Positions 11,312-23,050 of a stretch of DNA of 64,000 bases are shown here, one piece after another; within the stretch, counting starts at the first letter, position 1; every line of letters starts with the position of its first letter. Position numbers and translations under genes: made by a program. The stretch is from Bimuria novae-zelandiae CBS 107.79 (taxonomy: Eukaryota; Ascomycota; Dothideomycetes; Pleosporales; Didymosphaeriaceae): positions 420,013 through 484,012 of the forward strand of contig ML976711.1 in NCBI GenBank assembly GCA_010015655.1. Reading direction: 5' to 3'. The notes under the pieces are model-generated. The model saw only the letters and a list, made by a program, of their open reading frames with translations, was not told where the DNA came from and did not search any database.

Positions 11312-12594
11312 TCAATCGAACATCTGGCGAACGTTCACGTTGATCCTCTTGCTCGTCATCCAACCTCTCCATGCCTCGTATTCATTATCACCAACATGTT
11401 CCCCAGCGGGCCAGCTCTCCAGATGTGGCGGACAAGTGCCGGGCACGATCTGAGGGACGCCATGCCATGCAAAGCGGGACGTGCCGCTCATGTACACCGC
11501 GCTGCCAGAGCGGAGCCGGATCGCGAGTACTTTCCCCTTCTTTGGGGGCGAACGACCATCGTTTGTTGCACCATCAGGCGTAGGCGCTGATTCTGCAGAT
11601 GTACCAATAATGAAGATGGCATCGCAGCCCATGCTGACGCTAATTAAACCGGTGTTGCTCGACTCCGCAACGTCGCGATGAACACTTAGTGTGTCACCAG
11701 GCGAGTAAAGGTTCACAATTGCAGCCTCAGCTTTTGTTTCCGCGAAGACATCTTCCAACACGTCTTTGACGTCCGATGGGAATGATGGTGGTGCGGCGTC
11801 TGGATACCGTTTCGCAGTCCAGTCATACTGGCCACCGAGCGTCATCCAGCGCATCTTCTTGTTCAGGAGCTGAGACACATCGAGCGGCTTATGCACCGCG
11901 GGGTCGATCGGTTCTGCGACAGTCGCAGAAGAGATTGGGGGTAGTGAGAAGAATGAGGATGCTCGAGGTGGATAGGAGATGTCATAGTGAGTATGGATGT
12001 TCGTGAGATGAGAAGGTTGCGCAAGGTCGCGATGTAGGAGTCGGGAGAGGAGAGACCTTTGTATTTCGGGAGGTAGGAGAGAGGGAATGATGAGGAGACC
12101 TGCCCGATGTCAGGCCAAGTGCTGGAGATGGGACGGAGAGACATGGAAACGACAAAATGATAAGGTAGACAGGATGCGCTCGATATCAGGCATGTAGATT
12201 GTTCGAGTGTGGAAAATTACAATGGAAATTTTGTATAGTCGCAGCAGAAACGGACGTCAAATCATGACCTACCAGGCATGTCCTGATGCTCGTAGACAGG
12301 TAGCTTGGAGGTGTGAAAAGTAGCCCCGGGATCCTCGTGGTCATGGTCACCGCCAAATCGCCGAAAAGTAGCGGTCAAGCGCTGAGGGTCCCACTCGTCG
12401 ACCACGCGCAATTTGGCATCCAGATCGGTATGAATAACTCGCTCTAGATCCACGAGAGCTGGGTCCTTTTCAAGATCCCGGCTCTTCATCTTCTGGTACT
12501 TTTTGTAGACATCTCGTATGTGCTCTGGCGGACGTTCATGAGGGTCAAGCGCGGGCATGGTGGAAATGAGCGACTGGACTGGGGGATCGTGCAC
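11312..12594 (-). CDS. alkbh1: ALKBH1-type Fe(II)/2-oxoglutarate dioxygenase, two exons
   Basis: Exons are 12594-12273 and 12099-11312, with a 173-nt intron (GTAGGT to GCAG, branch CTGAC). The joined frame runs DMPG-LLIIPSLLPPE, as in ALKBH1 homologues. Length is 369 residues from the first ATG, or 357 from the in-frame ATG at 12558, whose MPALDPHERPPEH start looks more like the conserved N-terminus. Metal and cosubstrate residues are visible: LGGQYDW, then VHRD (H236 and D238 in the shorter form), a distal WHG histidine and a C-terminal RINVNVR (Rx5R) that binds 2-oxoglutarate. ALKBH1 enzymes act on tRNA or DNA methyl marks; which applies here is unknown. The gene is divergent from CDK1 across a roughly 360-bp promoter region. 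Confidence 0.9.
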
Positions 12595-12956
12595 GATGAA
12601 TGCAGCGCTGGAATGATGGCGAGTGGAAAATTAAACGCGGCGGGCAGGTTTCACGCGCCGGACGCGTATCATTTGTTTGAGCCTAGGCGCTTGGCGGGTC
12701 ACACTGTTTACTACCACTTTTGCAGAACAACATCACCGCCCCGCCGTCTCCTCACGCCAACCAGTGCCTACTAACCAGCAGTGAATCTCGTGCGTCGCCC
12801 CGGAGCCTGACGCTGCGCCTGCACTCCGTGCCTTGTGGTCGCTCGCTTTCCGCACAAAACGCGGCGCCATAGCAAATAACCGCCCTCGAGTCCAACCGCA
12901 CTGTTCCCCAGACGACCCACCGTAAAGACGCTCGAAACAGCGCACCGGTCGGCAGC
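12595..12956. promoter_or_regulatory. divergent promoter region between the ALKBH1-like gene and CDK1
   Basis: The start codons of the two genes face away from each other and are only about 360 bp apart (about 400 bp if the inner ALKBH1 ATG is used). No other gene fits, so both promoters must lie here. No clear TATA box was found, and pyrimidine runs lie near 12735-12760. Confidence 0.5.
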
Positions 12957-14088
12957 ATGGAGAACTACCAGAAGATGGAGAAGATCGGAGAGGGTACGCG
13001 GATTATTTCGTTCACGCACTCGGCTGCAACAGGCGCTGGTGGGCAAGTGGGCCAAAGCTAACATGGGACGATAGGTACGTACGGAGTCGTCTACAAGGCG
13101 CGCGATCTGTCGACAAAGGACCAGCGCATTGTCGCGCTCAAGAAGATCAGGCTGGAGGCCGAGGACGAAGGCGTGCCGTCGACAGCCATCCGCGAGATAT
13201 CGCTGCTCAAGGAGATGAACGACAAGAACATCGTCCGCCTCCTGAACATCGTGCACGCCGACGGCCACAAGCTCTACCTGGTCTTCGAGTTCCTCGATGT
13301 CGACCTCAAGAAGTACATGGAAGCGCTGCCTGTCAGCCAGGGCGGTCGTGGCAAATCCCTCCCGGACGGCTCATCATTAAACGTCACCTTGGGCCCCGAC
13401 ATGGTCAAGAAGTTCATGATGCAGCTGTGCCAAGGCATCCGATACTGCCACGCTCACCGGGTGCTGCACCGCGACCTCAAGCCGCAGAACCTGCTGATCG
13501 ATTCGGACGGCAACTTGAAGTTGGCGGATTTCGGTCTGGCGCGCGCCTTCGGTGTGCCTCTGCGCACCTACACACACGAGGTATGAAGCAGACTCCGTGC
13601 TTACCAAGCACGTATTGACTCTTGCAGGTCGTCACGCTGTGGTATCGTGCACCCGAGATTCTTCTCGGCGGGCGACAGTACTCTACCGGCGTGGACATGT
13701 GGTCCGTGGGCTGCATCTTCGCCGAGATGTGCACGCGCAAGCCTCTGTTCCCTGGCGATTCGGAGATTGACGAGATTTTCAAGATCTTCCGGTATGTCAC
13801 TCACACTCCCCAAGCCTTACATTGCCATTGACTCTTTGTAGCGTCCTCGGCACCCCCACAGAGATGGATTGGCCCGGCGTCACCTCATTTCCCGACTACA
13901 AGTCTTCCTTCCCCAAGTGGAGCAAGCAGGACATTGCTACGACGGTTACGACACTAGATGACTATGGCCTCGACCTGCTGGATGCACTCCTCGTCTACGA
14001 CCCTGCTGGTCGCATTTCGGCGAAACAAGCTGTTCAACACCCGTACTTCACGGGCACCACGAACGGGTATGGCAATGGCTACCACTGA
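12957..14088 (+). CDS. cdk1: cyclin-dependent kinase 1 (Cdc28/Cdc2/NIMX), 317 aa
   Basis: Exons are 12957-12993, 13075-13580, 13628-13791 and 13842-14088, with introns of 81, 47 and 50 nt, all GT-AG. The glycine loop [10 protein letters not shown] is at residues 11-20, with inhibitory T14 and Y15. The cyclin-binding helix PSTAIRE is at 47-53, catalytic HRDLKPQN starts at 144, DFG is at 164-166, and the activating threonine in YTHEVVT is about residue 179. An insert rich in G, S and P at about 98-117 is typical of filamentous-fungal CDK1. The first intron interrupts the glycine loop. The kinase drives G1/S and G2/M transitions with cyclins. The coding sequence looks intact and strongly conserved. 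Confidence 0.97.
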
Positions 14089-14493
14089 TTGTCGTACTCT
14101 GTGATGACGTTCATGATCTTACGAGGGTGACAGGTACCATGGGCCAGTCATGAAGGATGGGCATGTTGTTGTTTAGTGTTTAGTTCGACGTCTCGAATGT
14201 GTGAGTGGCTGGAGGAATGACACCAGGCATGCAGTGTACGGCGTTACGTGGCTTACGGTATCTACCCTTTTGGGTTTTCAGGCATGGAGGGTAGGTTTTG
14301 GCTAGACAATGAGGCCCACGGATACGGATTGTGCATAATATCATGGTTTCATATTTACCCAATCAATCGGGACGACATGCTTGGTGTTGTGATGACGCCA
14401 CGAGCCGTGCCGCTGCCCCACTTCAGCCCTACGAAACGCGTGAGGGGCTCATTTGAACCCTCTGTCGCTTCTAACAAACATAGACTCGATTTA
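14089..14493. other. intergenic / 3' UTR of CDK1 and promoter of the chitinase gene
   Basis: The chitinase reading frame is technically open from 14248, but the sequence up to 14493 shows no chitinase-like or conserved character. I treat it as non-coding leader. Confidence 0.4.
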
Positions 14494-15780
14494 ATGCCGC
14501 CTGCTACTCCCAAGCTTCTGCCCCCATCTCGAGGTCCCCGTCTCATTGTGTACCATCAGACGTTCCACGATTCGGCCGGCAATTACAACTCGCTCTTGCC
14601 GCTCCTGACGAACAACACTGGCATCACTCACATCATCATCGCAGCTATCCATCTGAACGAAGGTCCGGGAAATATCACGCTGAATGACCACAAGCCGGAC
14701 GACAAGCGGTACGAACAGCTGTGGGGAGAGGTAAAATGGCTCCAGGGAAGCGGGGTCAAGGTTCTGGGAATGCTCGGTGGCGCGGCTCAAGGAAGCTATG
14801 AGCGCCTCGGTGGCAGTGAGGAGAACGTACGTCTCGTCGCTCCTTGTACACAAGCACGACCTGACACGTCCTAGTTTGAAGCCTACTACAAGCCACTCCA
14901 CGCCCTAGTATCCTCCTACCAGCTGAACGGCCTCGATCTCGACGTCGAAGAAAAGGTTCCCATCCAAACAATAACCCGTCTGATCGCCCGCCTCCGCGAA
15001 GACTTCGCCCCCGACTTCCTCATTACAATGGCGCCCGTAGCCACCGCGCTCCTACCCGACCCGAACATCCCACCGCATCTGCGCCCCCCGCGTCCGATGC
15101 TCGCGAGCGGGCCCTCGCCGAACCCGCTCCATCCCACACTCCCACACTTGAGCGGCTTCAGCTACCCCGAGCTCGAATGCAGCGCGTACGGCCGGGAAAT
15201 TGCGTGGTACAACACGCAGTTCTACTGCGGGTGGGGCGACGCCGGGTCAACGCAGTGGTACGACGCCATCATCTCGGCGGGCTGGAAACCCTCCAAAGTC
15301 GTCCTCGGCGTCGTCACGAACCCCGGCAACGGCGCCGGCCACGTGCCGGTCAGCAAGCTGCGCGACGTATGCGCCCGGTTGCGCGAGAAGTACAAGAACG
15401 TGGGCGGCGGCTTTGGCGGCGTCATGGGGTGGGAGTACTTCAACAGCGGCGACCACGAGGAGGATATGGTACATGTGGCGGAGCTGGAGCTGAATAACGA
15501 GACTGTGCAGGCGGGGTGGGTTGCTGCGCTCGGGAGAGTACTGAGGGCCGAAGAGCCTCCCAGGATGCAGACGCAGAGTCCCCTGCTCGGCATCACGCCC
15601 GACCAGATCAGGCAGATGGTGAACAAGCTGCCCGAGGCGCGCGCGCCGTGGCCGGCCGAGACGCTCGAGAAGCTCGTTGGGCTGGGGTTCTCCAACCAAG
15701 AGGCCGTTGCCGCGCTGAATGCTACCGACGGGAATGTCGAGCTCGCCGCGGGGTTCCTGTTTGAGCAGTATCCGCAGTAG
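14494..15780 (+). CDS. GH18 chitinase-like protein with C-terminal UBA domain, 412 aa
   Basis: Exons are 14494-14826 and 14875-15780 with a 48-nt intron (GTACGT to CCTAG). I chose ATG 14494 because PPATPKLLPPSRGPRLIVYHQ leads directly into the first beta-strand of a GH18 barrel. There is no signal peptide. The catalytic motif is NGLDLDVEE (residues 129-137), with E136 as the likely acid and Asn in place of the usual first Asp. Later barrel strands include LITMAPVA, AWYNTQFY and GVMGWEYF. Residues about 365-412 form a UBA-like three-helix domain (ETLEKLVGLGF, then EAVAALNATDGNVELAAGFL). Lack of a secretion signal plus a ubiquitin-binding domain suggests an intracellular role (inference). It runs tandem to CDK1 and converges on the arrestin gene. 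Confidence 0.88.
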
Positions 15781-16636
15781 CCTGTATGTATACTGACGCT
15801 CTTGCGAATTGCAGGGTCGGGTAGATACCTGGCATGTGAAGGTTACGTGGTGTTTGTACTGGTACGGCTCGGTGAGGGGGTGAACATGTGCTCGGCATAC
15901 TTACTCTCACATGCGACTCGCTCGCCCTCCAAGATCGTTTTCTCGTACCCACCCGGTTCGACACCAGCGGGAACCCTCGCGAGGCTCAAGGGCCCCTGTC
16001 ACTGATCTCCCGCGTCTCAGGCCACGTTGGCGTGATCCAGGATGTGCGGGGCGGGAATAGTAAGACTACAAGCATGTGAGAAGGCAGGTTTCGGCCGTTG
16101 GCATGTGTGCTTACCTGGGTAGAAATAAGTAATGAGCGGGAACAAGGGTTGTATGGAGATGCGCGGGGAGAAAGCTTACGGGCGAATATGATTTTCCCTG
16201 ACGGTGCAGTCTCAACGCAGTTCGAATTCTCACGCGGCCACATCACACAGTCCAGTCTTCACGGCAATAGTAAATGCAAATGTGAAGGGCAACGTCGTAC
16301 AGACTCATTCATGCCGTTGGCGGATATGAATACATACGGTTGAACCCATCCATCCCAAGTCTATGCCCATGCCAAACAAGGAGAAATACAAGCGCAGCAC
16401 ACCTCGTGGGTATCCCAAATGTCGCGGGCGCCAAAACAACACAACATGTGTATCTGAGAACATTGAAAAGCGAAACTCCGCACAAGAATGAGTGCGACGA
16501 CCGCCGATGCCATGCAACACCACCTGCTCTACCACCCGACTTTCTAATATGCATGCCGGTCATAATCTATGTCGTAAAAATGAAGGAAAAAAGCCCAAGT
16601 CCAGGAACAGGAAAAAATAAAACAGGAAAAAAAGTC
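15781..16636. other. intergenic between convergent genes, no gene seen
   Basis: This is the 3' flank of both the chitinase gene and the arrestin gene. Short ORFs show no supported domain. Confidence 0.4.
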
Positions 16637-18807
16637 TCAGCCGACATGTCTCAGCGCGCGTCGAAACCCAGTCATCATATTAATGGTCTCGCGGATGCTG
16701 CTTGCGGAAGGGCGTTCGCGCAGTTTCGGCCGGGGGACCGCCAGATAAGACGGTGATCGTGACCGCGAGGAGCTGCGGCTCCTGTCTGTGCGCGGCGGCG
16801 ACAGATGCGACGAAGTTGACGAGTTGGAAGTGGTGGGGGTGAGAGGAGGGCTGTATGCAAAAGGGTATTAAGTATGTGTTCGCTTGATGCAAAACAGACA
16901 GTGTGCAGAGAATAAAAATAGTGTTCGCGCAGGCTCTATGCGATGCTGGAGTGGGGAGGGGGAAATATCGTGAAACGCTCGCAATGCATATGCTGGGGAA
17001 GAGTGTGGAGGTTGGAGTGGGATGCGGAACGGGCATTTACCTTCCGTCGTCACCGCTGCGCCGAGGAGATTCTCGACGGCTGTTGATGGCGGTGTTCCTC
17101 TCTGTTTCCTCCCGTAGCGTGTCAAGACTGTGCGCTGGAGATGCACTACCTCTGCTCGTCGGCGTCCTGCTAGGACTGGAGGGTCGCGAGGTCGCGATTT
17201 CGTATGTGGGGAGATCTTCCGAGATTGGAGTTCGAGCCGGCGTGCGCACGGCTGTGTTATAGGAGGGCGTCCGCGATAGAGCTTCCATGTCATAATCACT
17301 AGTCGCGGCATCGAAGTAACTAGACGAGGGCATTTGGTTGACGCCATTTGGTCTCGAATGCGGGGTGCTATTTCCGGACGAGTGATGGCGAGTAGGCGCA
17401 AAGCGTGAATGGCTGCCATGAGAATTGAGGTCGAGATCTTGGAGGCGATTCTGAAGAGCGATCGAAGAAGGACCGCCACCAGCAATAGCATCTAATGACG
17501 CCAAGTCTTCCGCTGAGCCAGACGTGCTTTGCTCGTAGAAAGGCGTGTTGGCACCACTACTGCCATAGCTCGCGTGCGCACCAGGGGTCATAAAACCACT
17601 GGGATCGATGTCGTTGTAAAGCGAATCTAGCTGGTGCAGACCGTATGTTGGAGGCGCGTTCTGGTTGACCTCATCCTGCACGGCTTGCTGTGACAGAATT
17701 TCCGGATCGACTGAGACGGACTGGTCTTCTCTAGGCGGCAAGTTTGGCGAAATGAACAAATGTACGTGGTTTTTGACGAGAAGTTGACTGGTGTGACCTT
17801 CCGGGTTATGCAGATTAACGTACAAGCGCAGCTTGTGCGATATTCGAATGTTCTCCGTGTCTACAGACTGCCTGCAGTGCTTCAGAGACTTCGGAAGTTC
17901 CAGTGTCATTTGAAAACGGTGGCATTCGTCGAACAGCTGATCAACATCGTCGACGCCTTCCGGAACCACGTTCATAGAATTTTCGGGCATCATGCCTTCG
18001 GTGCATGCCACTTGAACATCGGTTGTGTGGGACACTCTCCGTCCAGCGTACTCGCAGAAGAGCTGCCTCGACTCTATCAACTCCATTTTGATATTTGCGA
18101 TTTCGACGCCTTTGCGTAGTGGAATCAGGAGGTAATCGGCCGTTATCGATGTTCCAACGATGTAGTTCTTTTGGGGCACAGTAATCTTATATGCTATCTT
18201 TTGGGCCCAAATGTCCTCGTTAATCTGCTCCATGGGCTGGCTCTCCATCAGATCGCGACCCAAGGTGCGAATGATGCGTATGTGCGAGGAAGCGGTCAAC
18301 GGCTTGCTGATGTAGCCTCGGTCTACTGTCGCCTTGAGGCTGTAGACGATCCAGTTCGTCGGCAGTCCCTCGATGCTCTCGTCAAGCGTGGAGGGCATCT
18401 TGAACTTGAACTCCCACTCGTGCGTCCCCGCATTTATTTTGTGCGCTTTGTTTTTGGAGCCGTCGACGGGGAAGAGGGTGAGGTTCTCGTTGAGGAAATA
18501 GTGCTTCTGCGAAATGGGCTGCGGGGTGACGGTGTTGGTGGTGTGCCATGCTACTTTGCGCGTGCCCTGCAGCGTCATGCGTATACTCTTGACGGACATG
18601 GATTCAGGGTTGTTCAGAACGAGCTTGCCCGTAAGCTCCGTGTTCTGCGCCTCTGACGGCTCCCCGTAAAACACAACGAACGGCGAACTCGGCCTGCGTG
18701 GCGTCAGGACTAAAACCAGGAAAACTTTCGAACATGGCGTTGACTCACTTGATCTCCAGGACGGATGCAGCATTTCTGCCAAAAACCCCACCGCCGGCGC
18801 GAGGCAT
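16637..18807 (-). CDS. creD: alpha-arrestin (ART family, CreD/Rod1-like) ubiquitin-ligase adaptor, 641 aa
   Basis: Exons are 18807-18749, 18693-17041 and 16850-16637. Introns are 55 nt (GTGAGT to GCAG) and 190 nt (GTAAAT to ACAG). The start MPRAGGGVFGRNAASVLEIK joins to PSSPFVVFYGEPSEAQ. The arrestin N domain covers about residues 20-170 and the C domain about 195-350. PY motifs for a Nedd4/Rsp5-type ligase are visible: PPTY near 367 and LPTY near 516. The last exon adds a Ser/Arg-rich tail beginning SPPLTPTTSNSS. If the second intron is retained, translation would stop 2-3 codons later at 17037. In Aspergillus, CreD works with HulA to ubiquitinate transporters and opposes CreB-CreC. The assignment to CreD rather than a sister arrestin is likely but not proven. 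Confidence 0.88.
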
Positions 18808-19976
18808 GGTGCAAAGTCACGAGAAAACAAAAGTCAACAAGAGGACAAGATCATCGGCGGGCCAAACGGGAGGGTGTGCGTATATCTGTTCGTTGGGAAC
18901 ACGAATGGCCGAGCGAAGGCTGCGCGGTACGACGCGGGACTGCGACTGGGGACCGCAGTGTGGGCGCACGCGTGTATGCAGTCTCGATGTATGTAAGCGT
19001 GGCTGAGGGTGGGATTAAGTGCTCAGCTCGGCGCGCGGGCATGCAAGAGCTATAAAAGAAATGTAGTAGCAAGCGGCGTGGGATGCAGACTGGGGGCGTT
19101 TGTCCGCAACCTATGTCATTTGCTAGCGTCTGCAGGTCCAAAACATTCTGCGGGCGAAGGCGCAAGCTACGCAACAAACGCAACAAAGCAAGACTCCCGA
19201 GCATCGCTCCCGCCGCGAACGGCACATGGGACCATGGCGTGAGCCTCACGACCCAGCACTGGTACAGAGACCCACGCAGACGCTATTAGACCGTGGATAG
19301 ATAGCGCTGATCAGCCCATCTTGCAGCGCGAACACCGGCAAGACCCACGTAGAGGTGGGACACTGAAGTTCCTAGACTTTCCCTATCGATATGGACGATG
19401 CCCAAGTGAGGCTCGGGCCGACAGCAGAATCTGTCAGTCTGTGCAGCAGCATCTGGAATAGGGCGCCGCTTCGTTCTTTGCTCAGCGCTATTTCCGGCAC
19501 GCACTGATCGACGCGGTGCTCAAAGGCCAGATCTCACACACGCCATTCTGTGGGTTCCACCGCGGCAGGCGCTGCTGTTGCCGCTATCTTGAGCGCCGTG
19601 GACGGGGGCTTGAGGCGATTTTGCGATGCAGATAGAGAGATCGGCTACCAATGGCAATACCGCTCGCGGGTGTGCGACGCCCTCTGACGACAGACACACG
19701 CACACACGCATGCATGCACGACGGCATAGGGCTGAATGACGAAAACGACAACATGGGCATTGCATGTGAATCGGATAGAACCGGGTGACTGTGAGTCGCT
19801 ACCTCAGATCCCAAACACCAGGGAATTCCCTGTTTCTACGCTCCGAGAACAAGTCCAGAACTTGCACCCCTGCACTTCATATCCGAGGATAACTAACACA
19901 CCGTCGTTCAACGTTACGGGTGCTGCACGCCGCGATGGCCATGAAGCTGTCGTTCTACAACCTGCCGAAACCAGTC
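18808..19976. other. intergenic, no gene seen (1.17 kb)
   Basis: This separates the arrestin start from the 3' end of creC, both minus strand. It must include the arrestin promoter. Several short ORFs are present but none has recognisable domains. A TATAAAAG at 19051-19058 lies on the plus strand with no supported plus-strand gene downstream. Confidence 0.4.
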
Positions 19977-22405
19977 CTACGCATTGCTCGCGCTCGCAGA
20001 CGCTGTTGAAGGCGCCGCGTCGCTGCCTGCACCCTCTTTGGGCCGGTCGTAGGTTAGAATGTGTCCTGCATGCCTGTTATCAGCGACTATCCAGCATGGA
20101 TCAGTGAGCGAGCAGGATTGCGGCACCAACGCGGGTGTTCCTGCATCCAAGCTTCACCGGCGTGTGCACAGATAAGCTTATCGACAACACCAACCAGCCC
20201 AGCAAAGAAATCTCTGCACTCACCATTGCTGCACGATGCCATGATGCAATCTTCCTCGAATCCTAACCAGCACAGCGGATGCTCGTCGACCTTTTTCGTC
20301 TGCAAAATTGCCTCAGTTGTGGATCCACGTCTAACGTGCTGACTTGACTCACCATGACTGGCGGAAGCATCGCCGTTCGTGCCCGAGGCTCGACAGGGTG
20401 CACTACTTCTTCCTCGTCTACTATGCTTCCAGACGTTAGATTGGAGTTTGACCGTAGTCGTGTAGCCGAGCCATCGGTTCGGGTCCGTTGCATCTTAAGC
20501 GTCGCCGACGTGACACTGTTGCGTTGTCTCACCGACGCCTGCATCTGTTTTAGCCATTTTCTCATCAAAATTCAACAACGAAACAGCCTCACCGCTCGCG
20601 GCCTGTGGAGCATGCCAACGCTAAAGTCCCACAGAAGTAGCCGACAGTCCTCCCCAACACTTCCAATACGATAGTTTCGCTCGTCGCATCTCCATGGGTC
20701 GAATTGTACTGCAGTGACCCACGAGTTGTGGCCCTGGCAACGCGCTACTAACGCGCTGTCTTCCAATGACCAGATCGAAACAAGGTCGTCTTGCCCTCCG
20801 GTAACAATGTAGCGTCCGTCCGGAGACCAGCAGACGCACATCATACCACCGTAATAGCTGTTGAACTGGTGCAACAATCTGCGAAAATTAGTGACCATTC
20901 AAGATGTGCTTGAAACGACCCACAATTCTTTCAAGAAATCGATAATGCGGAAAGAGCCATCCTCCGATACTACTGCAAGGTGCCGGCAGTCCGGTGAAAA
21001 AGCGAACGAGTTGATCTTCGAATTGGACGTTTTCCAGTACGAGACTGGGTTGAATTTTTGGTTCTTCGAATTCACCGATTTCTTCACCATAAGTCTCGGT
21101 TGCTTCTCTGTCTCGGGCTGGACTTGCTCTTGATCTTCAGCAACAAATTGTGCGTCTTCCTTCTCTTTGTCGTATACGATCAAGCTTCCATCCATGTGTG
21201 CTGCGAGGAAGAGGTTCTCGCTATTTGGAAGCCACCGAATGTCTGATACGGGAGTGTTGTTGATGGCCCCCTAGGACATGCATGAGCACCTGCACCCGTC
21301 TACAGTTTTTTCCCACTTACATTCTTGTTGATTCGCGCGTATTTTTGCGACATTGGCTCGTACCAGATAATATCGCCCGTCGAAAACCCCAAAATCATGT
21401 CTACGTGGCTCGGTCCTTTTGTGCTTTGATTCACGTCGTGACAGAGCGCGTGCGCTTTGGTAAATAATATCTTGGTGAGGTGTTCCTCCTGCGCACGTAT
21501 CAGTCGATGAAGGAACCTACGTAAAGTAGAGTCTGACGCACCTTGGTTGGAGAGGTCAAATCAAGCCATTGCAGAGCGCGGTTGACATTCGCAAAAGCAA
21601 ATAGCCCGTTCGGATTGTGTTCTTGTAACCGCTTCGTGAGCGCCTCGTGGGGGATTACTCTTGAAACAAAAGACGAGTTGCTCTTAACAATGTTGCTCTT
21701 AGGTTTCCGCCTCTTAAGTGGGTCTTTACTGTCTTTCCCGTTCACCACTGCCAGCGCTGAGTTTCCCGACCCGAACGCAGGCGCATGGAGGCCCTCGCGT
21801 GGGAACGCTGTACTCCCGTTCGCAACGCCATTGGCACTTTGCGAGCCAGAATCACTGGCTTGGCTGCTCGATTCGTTTGGCAACTCTTGTATACTTGGAG
21901 GCAGCTGTGAGCGGGCAGTATCGAACCGGAATAGTCGAGACTGTGACTGCTGGCGGGGTGCAACTACTACGATGGACAGCTTCGTTCCCGCAGTGGGCGG
22001 GGACACTGTGGTCGCAAGTGGGTTGGGATTGTGCACAGGCGCTTCAGAGGGGTGCGGCGGCGGCGTAGCGAGGTGTAGGTCGTCTTGTAGCACGTAGGTA
22101 CCTGTCATGGCCTCAGTATGGGCCGACGACTGCAAGTGTACGTGTTGGATTGGGGAGGGTACCTTCTCCAACGACCAATTGGTGCTCAGGCCCGGTGGGA
22201 TGGGTGATGGTATTGTTGGTCTCGATAAGCTGGCCTCCACCAGGCGCGCCAGGATAACCCGCTACAGGGTATCTCGGTGGAGGTGGAAGCACACTGTAGG
22301 CAGGGTGAGCTGCTATCAGTCAAGCTTCTCAGCGCAGGTGGTGGGCTGAAGCGCGCCTGATTGGATATTGGCACGCAGCCAGCAGCGTGGGAGAACTTAC
22401 AACAT
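19977..22405 (-). CDS. creC: CreC, WD40-repeat catabolite-repression protein, 615 aa, nine exons
   Basis: Exons are 22405-22401 (ATGTT only), 22293-22163, 22101-21542, 21488-21321, 21270-20924, 20878-20593, 20538-20353, 20299-20224 and 20065-19977, summing to 1848 nt. Every junction keeps the frame. The reading starts [10 protein letters not shown], then [18 protein letters not shown], a proline/serine-rich linker, [35 protein letters not shown], the WD repeats ([32 protein letters not shown]), [18 protein letters not shown] and [13 protein letters not shown]. These are CreC hallmarks. CreC partners the deubiquitinase CreB in Aspergillus and is the fungal relative of WDR20. The intron before 20538 could instead end 6 nt earlier (at 20545), adding two residues. 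Confidence 0.93.
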
Positions 22406-23050
22406 CGCAGCTTAACGGAGCGATAGTAATACGTCGCGAGACGAGTCGCAATCGACAACTTCGGTACTGTCGAGGGCCAGGTCGGCCAATAATGCGCGTC
22501 AGGGCATGCGCCACGGCAGCGGGTGCGACTAGGAAAAGATGGAGGGTGGGGTAGCCTCGCAATATATAAATGCAATTGCAGACGTCTGAGCTTGGAGAGG
22601 GCAGAAGGTGCGTGAACCCCGGGACAGTGCCGCCGAACGGCCTGGAGAAAGTGCAGGCGCGGGCAGCGGAGCTACTAGTTTTGGGGGCGTGGCTTTGCCA
22701 ATGCCAATTGACCACATGGGGCGGCATCCTTTTCGAGGCCCGTCGTCCGTGGTCTCTATCACGCATTCTCTTCTGCTGCTATGCTGCTGGAGACGCACGA
22801 CGACGCAACACCGGGCTCGGAGATAGCGGAGAGTACAGCAGCCAGCAAGGTATGATGGCATTAGTTGCGGGGGACTGTTGAGCTCCCCTGTCCATCCACG
22901 GGCGATGGGCTTGGCGTCGACAACTCATCGCTAGGAAACCAACTGTGCATATCGAGCCACCACCGCGCAACCGCACTTCCGCTCGGACCATTTTTTGCAG
23001 TCGACTGAAGACTGATACAGACGATGATGTTCTAACCATGTGCGCGCAAC
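22406..23050. promoter_or_regulatory. divergent promoter region between creC and gem1
   Basis: About 645 bp separate the two start codons, which face away from each other. A TATA-like TATATAAAT lies at 22561-22569. No supported ORF is present. Confidence 0.4.

Noticed and set aside
11081..11590. 169-codon plus-strand ORF
   Set aside because: It overlaps the ALKBH1-type exon in antisense and has no recognisable motif.
13477..13800. Minus-strand ORF within CDK1
   Set aside because: Antisense shadow of a highly conserved kinase gene.
19009..19289. Possible small gene behind TATAAAAG at 19051
   Set aside because: The short ORFs are arginine/serine-rich readings of GC-rich DNA with no conserved segment or splice support.
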